A stretch of DNA of 64,000 bases, taken from the NCBI RefSeq assembly GCF_014836715.1, contig NZ_JACSQI010000004.1:124001-188000 (forward strand), given 5' to 3'. Both the position numbers and the translations under genes were made by a program. This DNA comes from Escherichia whittamii (GTDB taxonomy: Bacteria; Pseudomonadota; Gammaproteobacteria; Enterobacterales; Enterobacteriaceae). Shown here piece after piece: positions 17,710 to 33,360 of this stretch. Each line of letters begins with the position of its first letter. Position 1 is the first letter of the stretch. The notes beneath the pieces were generated by a model. The model did no database searches and was not told where the DNA came from. It worked only from the letters and a program-made list of their open reading frames with translations.

Positions 17710-19242
17710 TTACAGATTTCCCATTCTTGGCGGGCAACGCTCCAGCAACTCGACGCTACCATCTTCGTTTTGCTGTTCCAGCATCACATCAAATCCCCAC
17801 AGACGATGCACATGCTTCAGCACCTCTTTACGCCCCCGGTCCAGCGGAGCGCGGTTATGCGGAATGTAGCGCAGCGTCAATGAACGGTCGCCGCGTAAAT
17901 CCACGTTCCAGATCTGAATGTTCGGTTCCAGATTACTTAAGTTATATTGCGACGATAATCGGTTACGGATCTCCCGATAACCTTCCTCATTATGAATGGC
18001 CGAAATTTCCAGATAATTATGGCGATCGTCGTCCTGAACAGTGAAGAAGCGAAAATCACGCATCACTTTAGGTGACAGGAACTGGCTGATAAAGCTCTCA
18101 TCTTTGAAATCACGCATTGCAAAATGCAATGTTTCCAGCCAGTCAGAACCGGCGATATCCGGGAACCAGTATTTGTCTTCTTCTGTCGGCGACTGACAAA
18201 TCCGTTTAATATCCTGGAACATGGCGAAACCAAGCGCATACGGATTTATTCCGCTGTACCACGGGCTGTTATAGGGCGGCTGGAAAACTACATTGGTGTG
18301 GCTGTGCAAAAACTCCAGCATAAAGCGTTCGGTCACTTTTCCTTCATCATACAGATGGTTAAGGATGGTGTAGTGCCAGAAGGTCGCCCAGCCTTCATTC
18401 ATCACCTGGGTCTGTTTCTGCGGATAAAAATACTGGCTTACTTTACGCACAATACGCAGGATTTCACGCTGCCATGATTCCAGCAGTGGCGCATTTTTTT
18501 CCATAAAATAAAGCAGGTTTTCTTGTGGCTCGGAAGGATAGCGGCGTGCTTCAGCAACAGTTTTCTCTTCCTCGCGCTTCGGCAGCGTACGCCACAGCAT
18601 GTTGACCTGACTTTGCAGATACTCTTCGCGACTTTTCTGCCGGGCTTTCTCCTCCTGGAGAGAGATTTTTTGCGGTCGTTTGTAACGGTCCACACCGTAG
18701 TTCATCAGGGCATGACAGGAGTCCAGCAGCCGTTCTACTTCATCAACGCCATAACGCTCTTCGCACTCGGTAATATATTTACGCGCGAAAATCAGGTAAT
18801 CGACGATCGAACTGGCGTCGGTCCAGCTACGGAATAAGTAATTGTTTTTGAAGAAAGAGTTATGTCCATAGCAGGCGTGTGCCATCACTAGTGCCTGCAT
18901 GGTGATGGTGTTCTCTTCCATCAGGTAAGCGATACACGGGTTGGAGTTAATGACGATTTCATAGGCCAGCCCTTGCTGGCCGTGCTTATACAGACGTTCG
19001 GTTTCGATAAACTTTTTACCGAATGACCAGTGCGGATAGTTAATCGGCATGCCGACGCTGGAGTAGGCATCCATCATCTGTTCCGAAGTGATCACTTCAA
19101 TCTGGTGCGGGTAGGTATCCAGCCGATAGAGTTTCGCCACCCGGTCTATCTCTGCAAGGTAAACATCCAGCAGGTCGAACGTCCAGTCGGGTCCATCGCT
19201 CAAACGTGTGGTGTCCTTATTCATAGAATCGATCGTCGCCAT
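17710..19242 (-). CDS. ycgB: SpoVR family protein YcgB
   Basis: 510 residues, the full K-12 length. The SpoVR domain covers most of the protein, with conserved MNEGWATFWHY and HACYGHNSFFKNN stretches rich in His and Glu. In E. coli, ycgB belongs to the stationary-phase (RpoS) set, and its relative yeaH-yeaG-ycgB group is linked to nitrogen stress. The molecular function is unknown. Convergent with fadR, divergent from dadA. Confidence 0.96.
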   Translation of the reverse strand: MATIDSMNKDTTRLSDGPDWTFDLLDVYLAEIDRVAKLYRLDTYPHQIEVITSEQMMDAYSSVGMPINYPHWSFGKKFIETERLYKHGQQGLAYEIVINSNPCIAYLMEENTITMQALVMAHACYGHNSFFKNNYLFRSWTDASSIVDYLIFARKYITECEERYGVDEVERLLDSCHALMNYGVDRYKRPQKISLQEEKARQKSREEYLQSQVNMLWRTLPKREEEKTVAEARRYPSEPQENLLYFMEKNAPLLESWQREILRIVRKVSQYFYPQKQTQVMNEGWATFWHYTILNHLYDEGKVTERFMLEFLHSHTNVVFQPPYNSPWYSGINPYALGFAMFQDIKRICQSPTEEDKYWFPDIAGSDWLETLHFAMRDFKDESFISQFLSPKVMRDFRFFTVQDDDRHNYLEISAIHNEEGYREIRNRLSSQYNLSNLEPNIQIWNVDLRGDRSLTLRYIPHNRAPLDRGRKEVLKHVHRLWGFDVMLEQQNEDGSVELLERCPPRMGNL

Positions 19243-20870
<1,628 letters not shown>

Positions 20871-20879
20871 GGAATCGAG

Positions 20880-21950
20880 ATGACCAGACCGATACAGGCC
20901 AGCCTCGATCTACAGGCATTAAAACAGAATCTGAACATTGTCCGCCAGGCTGCGCCGCATGCGCGCGTCTGGTCGGTGGTAAAAGCGAACGCGTATGGGC
21001 ACGGCATTGAGCGTATCTGGAGTGCGCTCGGGGCGACCGATGGCTTTGCCTTACTTAATCTGGAAGAGGCCATTACCCTACGTGAGCGAGGCTGGAAAGG
21101 GCCGATCCTCATGTTGGAAGGCTTTTTCCACGCCCAGGATCTGGAGATTTATGACCAGTATCGCCTGACTACCTGTGTTCACAGTAACTGGCAGCTCAAA
21201 GCGTTGCAAATCGCGCGACTAAAAGCACCACTGGATATTTATCTTAAAGTAAACAGTGGAATGAATCGGCTGGGCTTCCTGCCCGATCGCGTGTCCACCG
21301 TCTGGCAGCAACTGCGGGCGATGGCTAATGTTGGCGAAATGACCTTGATGTCGCATTTTGCCGAGGCCGAGCATCCTGATGGGATCACCGAGGCGATGGC
21401 GCGTGTTGACCAGGCGGCGGAAGGACTTGAGTGCCGACGCTCGTTGTCTAATTCGGCGGCGACGCTGTGGCATCCGGAAGCGCATTTTGACTGGGTGCGT
21501 CCGGGGATTGTTTTGTATGGTGCATCACCGTCCGGTCAGTGGCGTGATATCGCCAATACCGGATTACGTCCGGTAATGACGTTAAGCAGCGAGATAATTG
21601 GGATCCAGACGCTAAAAGCGGGAGATCGTGTGGGCTATGGTGGTCGCTATACCGTGCGTGATGAACAGCGAATTGGCATTGTTGCCGCCGGATACGCCGA
21701 CGGTTATCCGCGTCATGCGCCAACCGGTACACCGGTTTTGGTGGACGGCGTGCGCACCATAACGGTGGGGACTGTCTCGATGGATATGCTGGCGGTAGAT
21801 TTAACACCTTGCCCGCAGGCGGGAATTGGTACACCGGTTGAGTTGTGGGGCAAAGAAATCAAAATTGATGATGTCGCCGCCGCTGCCGGAACCGTTGGCT
21901 ATGAGTTGATGTGCGCGCTGGCGTTACGTGTGCCTGTTGTGACGGTGTAA
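20880..21950 (+). CDS. dadX: Catabolic alanine racemase DadX
   Basis: 356 residues. PLP lysine Lys35 in [10 protein letters not shown] and the conserved [14 protein letters not shown] and GYADGY stretches identify an alanine racemase. It is the catabolic enzyme by its operon with dadA (RBS GGAATCGAG in the 9-base gap). Confidence 0.98.
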   Translation: MTRPIQASLDLQALKQNLNIVRQAAPHARVWSVVKANAYGHGIERIWSALGATDGFALLNLEEAITLRERGWKGPILMLEGFFHAQDLEIYDQYRLTTCVHSNWQLKALQIARLKAPLDIYLKVNSGMNRLGFLPDRVSTVWQQLRAMANVGEMTLMSHFAEAEHPDGITEAMARVDQAAEGLECRRSLSNSAATLWHPEAHFDWVRPGIVLYGASPSGQWRDIANTGLRPVMTLSSEIIGIQTLKAGDRVGYGGRYTVRDEQRIGIVAAGYADGYPRHAPTGTPVLVDGVRTITVGTVSMDMLAVDLTPCPQAGIGTPVELWGKEIKIDDVAAAAGTVGYELMCALALRVPVVTV

Positions 21951-21954
21951 CGTG

Positions 21955-22008
21955 TTGTGGCCGGATACGATGCAACCAGCGTCGCATCCGGCGATACAAG
22001 ACGCATTA
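21955..22008. repeat. REP element between dadX and cvrA
   Basis: GCCGGATACGATGCAACCAGCGTCGCATCCGGC is a REP-type imperfect palindrome between two convergent genes. It starts within a few bases of the dadX stop. Confidence 0.8.
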
Positions 22009-22011
22009 AAC

Positions 22012-23796
<1,785 letters not shown>

Positions 23797-23842
23797 TTAG
23801 CGGCAGAGACAGCGTTTTACTTAGCCCTGAAGCGTGATTTTT

Positions 23843-25468
<1,626 letters not shown>

Positions 25469-25469
25469 C

Positions 25470-26204
25470 TCAGTCGCGTACTTTGTCCGCTTTCTCACGG
25501 GCTTCCCGCTCTAGTGAGAAAATAATCCGCTGTAATTGCCGCTCCACCGTCGGGCTGACGTTAAGAAAACGAAAGCTCAGACGGGGAGTGGAGATGGTTT
25601 CATTTTTACCATCAATCAATTTACGCTCACTGATCGTCAGTAACTGGGCGTCAAAGTGAAAAATGCCCCATTGCCCCATGTTGACTTCAATCTGTGCAAA
25701 GCGCATGCCTTCTTGTAATCCGGCTGGTTTTGCCGTTTCCAGTAATGCCCCCATTCCCCCCAGTGATAAGTCGAAAAGACGAAAATGTAACGTGCTGTTA
25801 TCCGCCAGTTTGGTCTGGCAATAATAAGGCGGATGAAGTGGGGCGGAGATGCGGAAATATCTGCGTCGCTGCACAAACCACAGAGCGGGAGGTGGTGCGG
25901 TAATAAAGGCCGGAAGCCGCAGGTATTCACTTTGCTGTAATTGTTCAACAGTAAACTCGACTTTCGCACCCTGAGTTTCGGCGGTAATGGTAATGTGCTG
26001 CGCCTTAAGCACGGCATTGTTGTCTTCAGCTTGACTACCGTAATCCAGCATCAGTTTATCAGGGCTTATAGCCAGTATTTTGCTGATCAGTTGACCGTCA
26101 GTCCAACTGATACGCAAGGGAATTGCGGCTTTATGCAAATCGCGTAAAACGCCCAGCACTGCTAAAGGATTTTGTTTCAGGAACTGCTCATGGTAGTGAC
26201 TCAC
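25470..26204 (-). CDS. ycgR: c-di-GMP-binding flagellar brake protein YcgR
   Basis: 244 residues from a GTG at 26204 (SHYHEQFLKQN), giving the family length; the frame is open 16 codons further. YcgR-N domain (about 1-110), then a PilZ domain with the c-di-GMP motif QRRRYFR and DLSLGGMG. Bound to c-di-GMP it contacts the flagellar motor and slows swimming. pdeG, in this same window, would act on the same messenger. Confidence 0.96.
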   Translation of the reverse strand: MSHYHEQFLKQNPLAVLGVLRDLHKAAIPLRISWTDGQLISKILAISPDKLMLDYGSQAEDNNAVLKAQHITITAETQGAKVEFTVEQLQQSEYLRLPAFITAPPPALWFVQRRRYFRISAPLHPPYYCQTKLADNSTLHFRLFDLSLGGMGALLETAKPAGLQEGMRFAQIEVNMGQWGIFHFDAQLLTISERKLIDGKNETISTPRLSFRFLNVSPTVERQLQRIIFSLEREAREKADKVRD

Positions 26205-26401
26205 GCGGAAAAACTCCTGACCGACAAACTGTCTTTGGTTTATCGGTAGCAATTAACAAAACTTTATACAAGTGCGAGTTTTTTTATATTCCGGCTGCAA
26301 ATCAACCGCCAGACGCCCGACATCAAACTTACCCTTGCCTATACTTAGAGCGTTGACGTAAGCATTTCTTGCGTCCTGTTCATAGAAACGAGGGCCTGAA
26401 C

Positions 26402-26656
26402 ATGGGAATTATTGCCTGGATTATTTTTGGCCTGATAGCCGGCATTATCGCCAAGCTGATCATGCCGGGGCGTGATGGTGGTGGATTTTTCCTGACCTGT
26501 ATTCTCGGGATAGTCGGTGCGGTTGTCGGCGGCTGGCTGGCAACCATGTTTGGCATTGGCGGCTCCATCAGTGGTTTTAATTTGCACAGCTTCCTGGTGG
26601 CGGTGGTGGGAGCTATTCTCGTTCTGGGGGTATTTCGCCTCTTGCGAAGAGAATAA
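26402..26656 (+). CDS. ymgE: Small membrane protein YmgE (transglycosylase-associated family)
   Basis: 84 residues, three membrane helices rich in Gly (GIIAWIIFGLIAGIIAKLI, GILGIVGAVVGGWLATMFG, FLVAVVGAILVLGVFRLL). The name of the family is historical; the function is unknown. The start at 26402 gives the K-12 length; RBS GAGGG upstream. Confidence 0.93.
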   Translation: MGIIAWIIFGLIAGIIAKLIMPGRDGGGFFLTCILGIVGAVVGGWLATMFGIGGSISGFNLHSFLVAVVGAILVLGVFRLLRRE

Positions 26657-26781
26657 GTGTATCCAAAGACGGATAGCGGTGCTGACACCGCTATCCGTTG
26701 TCAAATTATGATTAAATCTAAACCAGACCAAACTGCAACGTCATCCAGATAAGCAGAATGACGTTGTTGGGTAAAAGAACG

Positions 26782-28479
26782 TTAATGCGAAGGTTCTGCG
26801 ACTTTGGTGGTTGGCTGTGTTGTTGATTTACTGGTCGAGCGCGTTGTTGGAACGTTGTCACACGGTTGCTCTTTCGGGCAGATCAAATCCAGCATTTTCA
26901 GCGTGACGCCATTGGTCCAGCCAAAGCCATCCTGCAACGGATATTCGCCACCGCCGCCACCCGTTCCGGTGGTACTGACATCATATTTCTCGACCAGTTT
27001 TTTCTCCCGGTCATAAGTGTGCTGAACATTGGTCAGGAAGTGCCAGCTAATATCCATAGCCACCTCGTTCTGCCCGTAGTTCTGCAATCCTTCGGCAGCG
27101 ACCCATTGCAACGGCGCCCAGCCATTTGGCGCATCCCATTGTTGTCCACTTTTCACCGATGTGGTGTTCAGTCCGCCTGGTTGCAATAGATGTGTTTTAG
27201 TAGCGGCAGCCATTTTGGTCGCGCGATCTTTTGCCGCTGCATTGACATAAAGCGGGAACAGGGCGGCGGCAGTTAACTGATTGCGCACTTTATTGCTCTT
27301 CAGATCGTAGTCGGCATACCAACCATGTTGATCGTTCCACAGGTATTTTTCGATCCCTTTCTGACGGGCATTGGCGAGCGTCTCGTATTGGCTGGCCATC
27401 GCGTTATCCCCGGCGGCTTTACTGGCGCGGGAGAGGATTTTCTCCATTTTATACATCAGACTATTGAGATCGACCGGTACGATGCTGGTGGTGCGTAACG
27501 TATTTAACTGCTGCGGGTTGTCCATCCAGCGTGAGCTGAAATCCCAGCCAGACGCGGCAGCAGAACGCAGATCGCGGTAAATTTCAGCGGCAGGTCGGTT
27601 CGGATTGCTTTTGGCGGTGGCAATATCTTCTACCCACGACTCCGGACGTGGCGTATCGTGATCATCCCAGTAGCGGTTAAGAATAGTGCCATCCTTGAGT
27701 TTAACAACGCGCTTTTCCTGTTGTCCGGCCTGTAGGTTTTCAATACCGTCCATCCAGTACGCGTACTCTTTTTGCAGTTGCGGCAGATATTGTTTCAACG
27801 CGTCGTCACCTTCGTGTTGCGCGAGTAACTCCACCATCAAGGCAAAAAATGGCGGCTGCGATCGGCTCAAATAATAGCTGCGGTTACCGTTTGGAATATG
27901 CCCATAAGTATCTATTTCATAACCAAAGTTCGCCACCATGTCAGCCACTTTATCCCAGTGACCGCTTTCAGCAAGCCCCAGCATGGTGAAGTAACTGTCC
28001 CAGTAATACACTTCGCGAAAACGCCCTCCCGGCACGACATAGGGCTCTGGCAACGGCAACAAAGAGTCCCATTTTTCGGTACTTTCGGTAGAACGGGTTA
28101 ACACCGGCCAAAGTCCGTCAATATGTTCGCGCAGTGACTGCCCCTTTGGAGGAACATATTTCTCTCCCTCTTTCGGCAGGGTGAAATTGACGTTAACGAA
28201 ATGGCGCAGATCGAACCCGCTCTGATTCTGCTGCATCCGGTAGTCTGCGAGGATCATCAATGGATCGCTGTTTGGCACGGCATCGGCAAAAGTTTTTTGA
28301 TCAGGAAAAAGTTTGGCGTTTTGTACATCGTCAAACAACGGTCCCAACAAAATATCAGGCGATTGTGGTGTGACGGCGATTTCTTCCGCTTGTGCCGATA
28401 GCGTGGCAAAACACAATAAAACGGTGGTGGGAATTAACGCCATTCTTTGCAGGTGACGAGGGACAAGTGGTTTCATCAA
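26782..28479 (-). CDS. treA: Periplasmic trehalase
   Basis: 565 residues with a signal peptide (residues about 1-30, ...LSAQA). A GH37 enzyme: signature stretches [19 protein letters not shown] and [12 protein letters not shown]. It splits trehalose to two glucoses in the periplasm under high osmolarity. The C-terminal tail is rich in Thr and Ser, with a [14 protein letters not shown] stretch. In K-12 it is induced through RpoS. Divergent from a GPH-family sugar transporter. Confidence 0.97.
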   Translation of the reverse strand: MMKPLVPRHLQRMALIPTTVLLCFATLSAQAEEIAVTPQSPDILLGPLFDDVQNAKLFPDQKTFADAVPNSDPLMILADYRMQQNQSGFDLRHFVNVNFTLPKEGEKYVPPKGQSLREHIDGLWPVLTRSTESTEKWDSLLPLPEPYVVPGGRFREVYYWDSYFTMLGLAESGHWDKVADMVANFGYEIDTYGHIPNGNRSYYLSRSQPPFFALMVELLAQHEGDDALKQYLPQLQKEYAYWMDGIENLQAGQQEKRVVKLKDGTILNRYWDDHDTPRPESWVEDIATAKSNPNRPAAEIYRDLRSAAASGWDFSSRWMDNPQQLNTLRTTSIVPVDLNSLMYKMEKILSRASKAAGDNAMASQYETLANARQKGIEKYLWNDQHGWYADYDLKSNKVRNQLTAAALFPLYVNAAAKDRATKMAAATKTHLLQPGGLNTTSVKSGQQWDAPNGWAPLQWVAAEGLQNYGQNEVAMDISWHFLTNVQHTYDREKKLVEKYDVSTTGTGGGGGEYPLQDGFGWTNGVTLKMLDLICPKEQPCDNVPTTRSTSKSTTQPTTKVAEPSH

Positions 28480-28806
28480 TCATTCTCCTTTGGCGATACC
28501 GAACAAAACGGTATTCAAGTATCAGAAAACCTTAGTTCAGGATCGCGGCAACTGCATGATTGAAATCTCATTCTGCGAGGTGTCAGGCATTATGGCCGGT
28601 GTAATTAACAGCATCAATAGTGTTGCAATATATTCATAAAATATATGTTGTTTATTAAATGGGCAGTAACTGTTGTTGTGCGATCACAGAAGAAAAAAAT
28701 CATAAGAATTTAATGAAAAAACATAATAGACCGACCAAAAACTTCCGTGAAGAATTGCGCCAGTGAAAGGTATTCCGTGAATTAAATTTATAGATAAGGA
28801 TAAAAC
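28480..28806. promoter_or_regulatory. Divergent control region treA / GPH transporter
   Basis: About 330 bases without a gene. A GCGATCACAG half-site at about 28680 resembles half of a CRP site, but the other half is poor, so I do not call it. AAGGA stands 6 bases before the transporter ATG. Confidence 0.45.
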
Positions 28807-30162
28807 ATGTCTAATGTGGAAAGATTGCCAATAAAAGAAAAAATAGGCTATAGCCTGGGCGATGCTGCCAGCCATATCGTCTTTGATTCTTCTGTTGCCA
28901 TCCTCGCTTATTTCTATACCGATATTTATGGTCTGCCGCCAGCCGTAATGGGAACCATGTTTTTACTGGTGCGTCTACTGGATGCTATTACCGATCCGAT
29001 TATGGGGGCAATCGCCGATGCAACCTCATCTCGTTGGGGGCGTTTCCGTCCGTGGCTGTTGGCCATCTGTATACCGTTTGCGGTCAGTTGCGTGCTGGTT
29101 TACTCCATTCCTGATTTCTCTGACAGCGGTAAGGTTGTCTATGCGGTTGCCGCCTATATATTTATGACATTAATGTATACGGCTATTAATATTCCTTACT
29201 GCTCATTGGGCGCGGCGTTGACGTCCGATCCGCATGAAAACCTGTCACTGCAATCCTGGCGTTTTGCCATCACGCCTATTGGTGGTGCGTTAGGTACTGC
29301 ATTTATCCTGCCTGTCGCTGACTTCCTCTCTCCTGGGGACCGGGCTACTGGTATCCAGATTGCGATGGCGGTGTTTGGCGTTATTGGCTGCATTATGTTC
29401 TTAATCTGTTTCCTGACCACCAAAGAGCGTGTACAACCTATTCAGGAAGAAAATCTTAATATAGCTCGCGATTTGAAAATTCTTTTTAAGAATGATCAGT
29501 GGCGCATTCTCTCTGTTTATAATTTTATGATGCTGGTGGCGGTGGTTATCCGTGGCGGTGCTGTTGTTTATTATGTTAATACCGTTTTAAATAAAGGTTC
29601 AGATATTCTTACCTGGTTTATGCTCGGCGGAATGTTTGCTTCTATGTTAGGTTCTGTACTGGCGAAACCATTTGGTACTCGCTTTTGTAAAATTAAACTT
29701 TCATTCTGGGTTAATATTATTAATGCAGCATTGGGCGTTCTCTGTTATTTCCTGCCGGTAGAATACTGGGTTATTCCATTACTGGCTCATCTGGCAATTC
29801 AGATTATTCAGGGCGGAAATGGCGCACTTCAGTGGTCGATGATTACCGATGCGAATAACTATGGTGAATGGAAAACGCGTCGTCGTATTACGGGGATGAA
29901 CGTTGCTGCGAATATTTTTGTCATCAAACTGGGCGTTGCGGTAGGTGGGGCGGTGATTGGTTGGGTACTGGCTTATTATGGTTATGCAACCAGTAGCACA
30001 ACTCAATCCGCTAATTCAGTGCAGGGCGTAGTATTACTGTTTACCCTCTTGCCGGCATTCTTCTACTTCCTGACGGCAATTTCTATTAAGTTTTATCTGT
30101 TGAATGAAGCGAAAATGAACAAAGTAGTACAGGATTTACAACACGGTCAGTACGCTGGCTAA
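28807..30162 (+). CDS. GPH-family (YicJ-like) sugar:cation symporter
   Basis: 451 residues with about 12 membrane helices. The start (KEKIGYSLGDAASH), the motif RLLDAITDPIMGAIAD, SRWGRFRPW and the C-terminal half (MITDANNYGEWKTRRRITG) place it in the glycoside-pentoside-hexuronide:cation symporters, closest in pattern to E. coli YicJ. The substrate is unknown. K-12 has no gene here between treA and dhaM. Unlike yicI-yicJ, no glycosidase lies beside it; the nearest glycoside hydrolase is divergent treA. It ends just before a REP-like palindrome. Confidence 0.88.
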   Translation: MSNVERLPIKEKIGYSLGDAASHIVFDSSVAILAYFYTDIYGLPPAVMGTMFLLVRLLDAITDPIMGAIADATSSRWGRFRPWLLAICIPFAVSCVLVYSIPDFSDSGKVVYAVAAYIFMTLMYTAINIPYCSLGAALTSDPHENLSLQSWRFAITPIGGALGTAFILPVADFLSPGDRATGIQIAMAVFGVIGCIMFLICFLTTKERVQPIQEENLNIARDLKILFKNDQWRILSVYNFMMLVAVVIRGGAVVYYVNTVLNKGSDILTWFMLGGMFASMLGSVLAKPFGTRFCKIKLSFWVNIINAALGVLCYFLPVEYWVIPLLAHLAIQIIQGGNGALQWSMITDANNYGEWKTRRRITGMNVAANIFVIKLGVAVGGAVIGWVLAYYGYATSSTTQSANSVQGVVLLFTLLPAFFYFLTAISIKFYLLNEAKMNKVVQDLQHGQYAG

Positions 30163-30176
30163 TTACGTACGGCTTT

Positions 30177-30207
30177 TCCGGATGGCATAGTTACGATGCC
30201 ATCCGGA
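30177..30207. repeat. REP-like palindrome between convergent genes
   Basis: Perfect 12-bp arms TCCGGATGGCAT / ATGCCATCCGGA around a 7-base loop. It lies between the transporter stop and the dhaM stop and could work as a two-way terminator. Confidence 0.75.
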
Positions 30208-30217
30208 CACTGGTTTA

Positions 30218-31636
30218 TTAGCCATCATGGCTAAAACGTTGCGTTTTAACGTCCAGCGTTAACGTCTCTTCAGGTTGAATTGCATACAGCTTCTCTCCCT
30301 GCTGGCAAATCCAGCCAATGCCCAGTTCACGAGCAATTAGAGCGCTGTGGGATACCGGACTTCCAGCACTAAGGCAGATGCCTTTTACGACCGTCGGATC
30401 CAGTTGAATTACCGTGGAGGGATAAATGTTCTCCGCCAGTAAAATGGTCGGCGCGCTAAACTGAGGGAGTTCTTCTTTTGTCTGTGTCAGGTGGAGCAGG
30501 GTGCGGTGCAGAAGATCGTCCACATCGATATAGCGAGCCTGCAGATATTCATCATCAATCTGCTGGTATTGCTGGCTAAGTTCTTTAAGAACCTGCTGCC
30601 AGGCATACTCCGCCGTGCAATGTTCATGCTGAAGGAGTTCGCTTGCCGCTGCCAGCAGTTCAGGATCGTCTAATAGTGTATGGTGACCGGAAAAGATTGC
30701 GGCGATATCGTCGAGCCCGCTTGATTCTGCCTTTGCTGTTAAGGTCATCAGATCTAACAACGTGAAGTCAATTGCCTGGCGTAACCGTTCCTGTTCTTCT
30801 TCCACGCTCAGTGATGATTTCGCCTGTACTGTGCATAAAACGGGTTGATAATAAAAGGCTTTTCCTGTGACAGGCGGAACTAGACGCAGAGTTGGCGGTG
30901 CTATCTCTTCCGTTTCACCAAAGTTATCTTCAGCTAACTGGCGAAAAGCGACCAGTGCCTCTTCAGCCTCAGGCCCTTTTGCAATCAGGCGAAGCGTATC
31001 GTTACAGCGGACTTGTAACAGCGCAATCTGGTTAATACTCTCTGGTGTTACGCACTTACCGTTTTTCTCGAGCAACATGTCTGCATTAAATGTCGATAAT
31101 GTATAGACCAGTCGGGAGGCCGGGCGCACGTGGAGGCCGTTACGGTTTTTTATCACCACAGCCAGGGAGCGGGCTTCCTCATCGTGCGGCGGGCATGTGT
31201 CAGATATCTCGGTGGCGGATGACGGTAAACCCAGTTGTTCGCGTTTGGCTTCCAGCGCATGCATGGCGTCATGGATGACTTTGTCGATATCCGCCCCCGA
31301 GGCTGCGCTGACCGCTGCTGCCAGCGTTCCTTCGACCAAGGGCGCAGCGCACAAACGAACTCTCGCGGCGATCTCTGGCGCAAGCAATTCCAGTGCGGTT
31401 TCTGCACTCAATAACGCACTCCCCATATCCATCATGACCAGTACATGGTCGGTATCGGCAACGGATTCGATGGCTTCCATCACTTTGACGGCATCTGTAC
31501 CGATGGGATTCTGCGGATCGTCAATTCCTGCGGCAATGGCGATTTTACAACGATCGCCCATTAACATCTGGCGGGCTAATTCACCGACACCTTCTCCCAG
31601 TCGGGCGCTATGTGAAACTATGACCAGGTTTACCAT
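30218..31636 (-). CDS. dhaM: PTS-dependent dihydroxyacetone kinase phosphotransferase subunit DhaM
   Basis: 472 residues from the ATG at 31636 (MVNLVIVSHSARLGEG). Three fused PTS parts: an EIIA-Man type domain (phospho-His9), an HPr-like domain (NRNGLHVRPASRL) and an N-terminal enzyme I-like domain (GSPVSHSALIARELG). It carries phosphate from PEP via EI/HPr to ADP bound on DhaL. Third gene of dhaKLM. Confidence 0.97.
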   Translation of the reverse strand: MVNLVIVSHSARLGEGVGELARQMLMGDRCKIAIAAGIDDPQNPIGTDAVKVMEAIESVADTDHVLVMMDMGSALLSAETALELLAPEIAARVRLCAAPLVEGTLAAAVSAASGADIDKVIHDAMHALEAKREQLGLPSSATEISDTCPPHDEEARSLAVVIKNRNGLHVRPASRLVYTLSTFNADMLLEKNGKCVTPESINQIALLQVRCNDTLRLIAKGPEAEEALVAFRQLAEDNFGETEEIAPPTLRLVPPVTGKAFYYQPVLCTVQAKSSLSVEEEQERLRQAIDFTLLDLMTLTAKAESSGLDDIAAIFSGHHTLLDDPELLAAASELLQHEHCTAEYAWQQVLKELSQQYQQIDDEYLQARYIDVDDLLHRTLLHLTQTKEELPQFSAPTILLAENIYPSTVIQLDPTVVKGICLSAGSPVSHSALIARELGIGWICQQGEKLYAIQPEETLTLDVKTQRFSHDG

Positions 31637-31646
31637 CACCAATTCC

Positions 31647-32279
31647 TTACTCTTTTGCGGCTAACGCCAACATTTGCATCATAAACATCACGGAGGTTGC
31701 ACCAGGGTCCTGGTGACCAATACTGCGTTCACCGAGATAACTGGCACGGCCTTTGCGGGCTTGCATCGTAATCGTGCTTTGTGCGGCGGATTCCGCAACG
31801 CTACTGGCGGCTTCAAGCGCCGCCGGAACAGAAAGGTTTTGCTCACTGGACTGGCGTAACGACTCAACTACCGGCCCCCAGACATCGCACATGGTTTTAT
31901 CGCCTGGTTCTGCTTTCCCCCGACTGATTACGCCGTCTGCGCCATCGCGGAACATCTGATAAAGTTCTATCAACGTCAGGCTTTGACGTGCCTGAGTTGC
32001 CTGTGCCGCGCGGATAAAGAAAGTACCGAACAGTGGGCCGCTGGCACCGCCGACGCTGGATAGCAACGTCATACCGGTATTCTTGAGAATGAAACCGATG
32101 TCTTTATCCGCGATGGCAGGGAGTTTTTCCACCACTTTGCTAAAGCCACGATTCATGTTCAGCCCGTGGTCGGCGTCGCCGATTTCACGATCCAGCCCGG
32201 TAAGATAATCGCTCTCTTTGCTGAAAATTTCTCCACAGCGAGTGAGCCAGTTAACAATTTGAGTTCTGCTCAGTGACAT
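31647..32279 (-). CDS. dhaL: PTS-dependent dihydroxyacetone kinase, ADP-binding subunit DhaL
   Basis: 210 residues from the ATG at 32279. GDADHGLNMNRG holds the Asp residues that bind Mg-ADP; the ADP stays bound and is rephosphorylated by DhaM. DhaL in its ADP form also activates DhaR. It lies 10 bases after dhaK and before dhaM, in one operon. Confidence 0.97.
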   Translation of the reverse strand: MSLSRTQIVNWLTRCGEIFSKESDYLTGLDREIGDADHGLNMNRGFSKVVEKLPAIADKDIGFILKNTGMTLLSSVGGASGPLFGTFFIRAAQATQARQSLTLIELYQMFRDGADGVISRGKAEPGDKTMCDVWGPVVESLRQSSEQNLSVPAALEAASSVAESAAQSTITMQARKGRASYLGERSIGHQDPGATSVMFMMQMLALAAKE

Positions 32280-32289
32280 GGTTATCTCC

Positions 32290-33360
32290 TTATTTACCCC
32301 AGTTAAGCGCCGGGGTGTGGACCGGGGCGTCCCATAACGCCAGCATTTCGTCATCAACTTTCAGTAAGGTGATGGAAAAACCGGTCATGTCCAGTGAGGT
32401 GCAGTACGCGCCGATTAAATTGCGCTCGATAGTCAAGCCAGCTTGCTGGCAACGCGTGGTGAGGCGGTTATAGACGCCATACAGTTCAGAAAGCGGTGTC
32501 GCGCCAAGATTGTTGACCAGCGCAATTACGCGATCGCCAGACTGGAGCGGTTGTTTAGTTTGCGTCTCTTCCTGCCAGCTACCTTGTCGATAATCCCAGA
32601 AGCGCAGCGTGCGGTGGTATGTGCCATTTTCCAGCAGCGTGTCGAACATTTCATCGACAGTCTGATCAAGGGAGGAGAAGGGGCGACGGTCAATACCTGG
32701 CTCACCATGAATGCCGACACCAAATTCCATTTCATTATCTGCCAGCGTAAAAGAAGGTTTGCCCGCAGCCGGAACGGTACAGGCACCGAGGGCGATACCA
32801 ATAGAGTGGCCCTGATTGTTCAACTTACGCCCCAGTTGTGCACAAGCGTCCAGCGATTCGCCACGTTCTGCCGCTGCGCCAACAATTTTTTCAATTAATA
32901 CTGTATTGGCAACCCCGCGCCGCCCGGCGGTATAAAGACTGTCTTTAACTGCGACATCATCATCAATGACTACCGTGGTGACTTTTACACCGCTATCATG
33001 CAGTAATTCTGTCGCTGTCTCGAAGTTGAGAATATCGCCGGTATAATTTTTGATGATCAGCAATACGCCTTCACCACCATCGATTTGCATGGCACATTCA
33101 AAAATTTTATCGGGCGTCGGTGAGGTAAAAATTTCGCCCGGACACGCCCCCGAGAGCATACCCTGACCAATATAACCACAGTGCATTGGTTCGTGTCCGC
33201 TGCCGCCGCCCGACAATAACGCCACTTTTCCTGCAATTGGCGCATCGGCTCGGGTGACATACACCGGGTCCTGATGCAGTGTCAGCGAAGGATAGGCTTT
33301 CGCCAGCCCCGCCAGTTGTTCATTCAGTACGTCTTGCACATCATTGATCAATTTTTTCAT
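32290..33360 (-). CDS. dhaK: PTS-dependent dihydroxyacetone kinase, DHA-binding subunit DhaK
   Basis: 356 residues from the ATG at 33360 (MKKLINDVQDV). It binds dihydroxyacetone covalently through the His of GVGIHGEPGID; LLSGGGSGHEPMHCGYIG is the substrate-site loop. Dihydroxyacetone phosphate is made with phosphate from DhaL-ATP. DhaK also acts as co-repressor of DhaR. First gene of the operon. Confidence 0.98.
   Translation of the reverse strand: MKKLINDVQDVLNEQLAGLAKAYPSLTLHQDPVYVTRADAPIAGKVALLSGGGSGHEPMHCGYIGQGMLSGACPGEIFTSPTPDKIFECAMQIDGGEGVLLIIKNYTGDILNFETATELLHDSGVKVTTVVIDDDVAVKDSLYTAGRRGVANTVLIEKIVGAAAERGESLDACAQLGRKLNNQGHSIGIALGACTVPAAGKPSFTLADNEMEFGVGIHGEPGIDRRPFSSLDQTVDEMFDTLLENGTYHRTLRFWDYRQGSWQEETQTKQPLQSGDRVIALVNNLGATPLSELYGVYNRLTTRCQQAGLTIERNLIGAYCTSLDMTGFSITLLKVDDEMLALWDAPVHTPALNWGK

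Noticed and set aside
28660-28700. A possible CRP site in the treA/transporter gap
   Set aside because: Only one half-site (ATCACA) is good; the partner half at the right distance does not match TGTGA.
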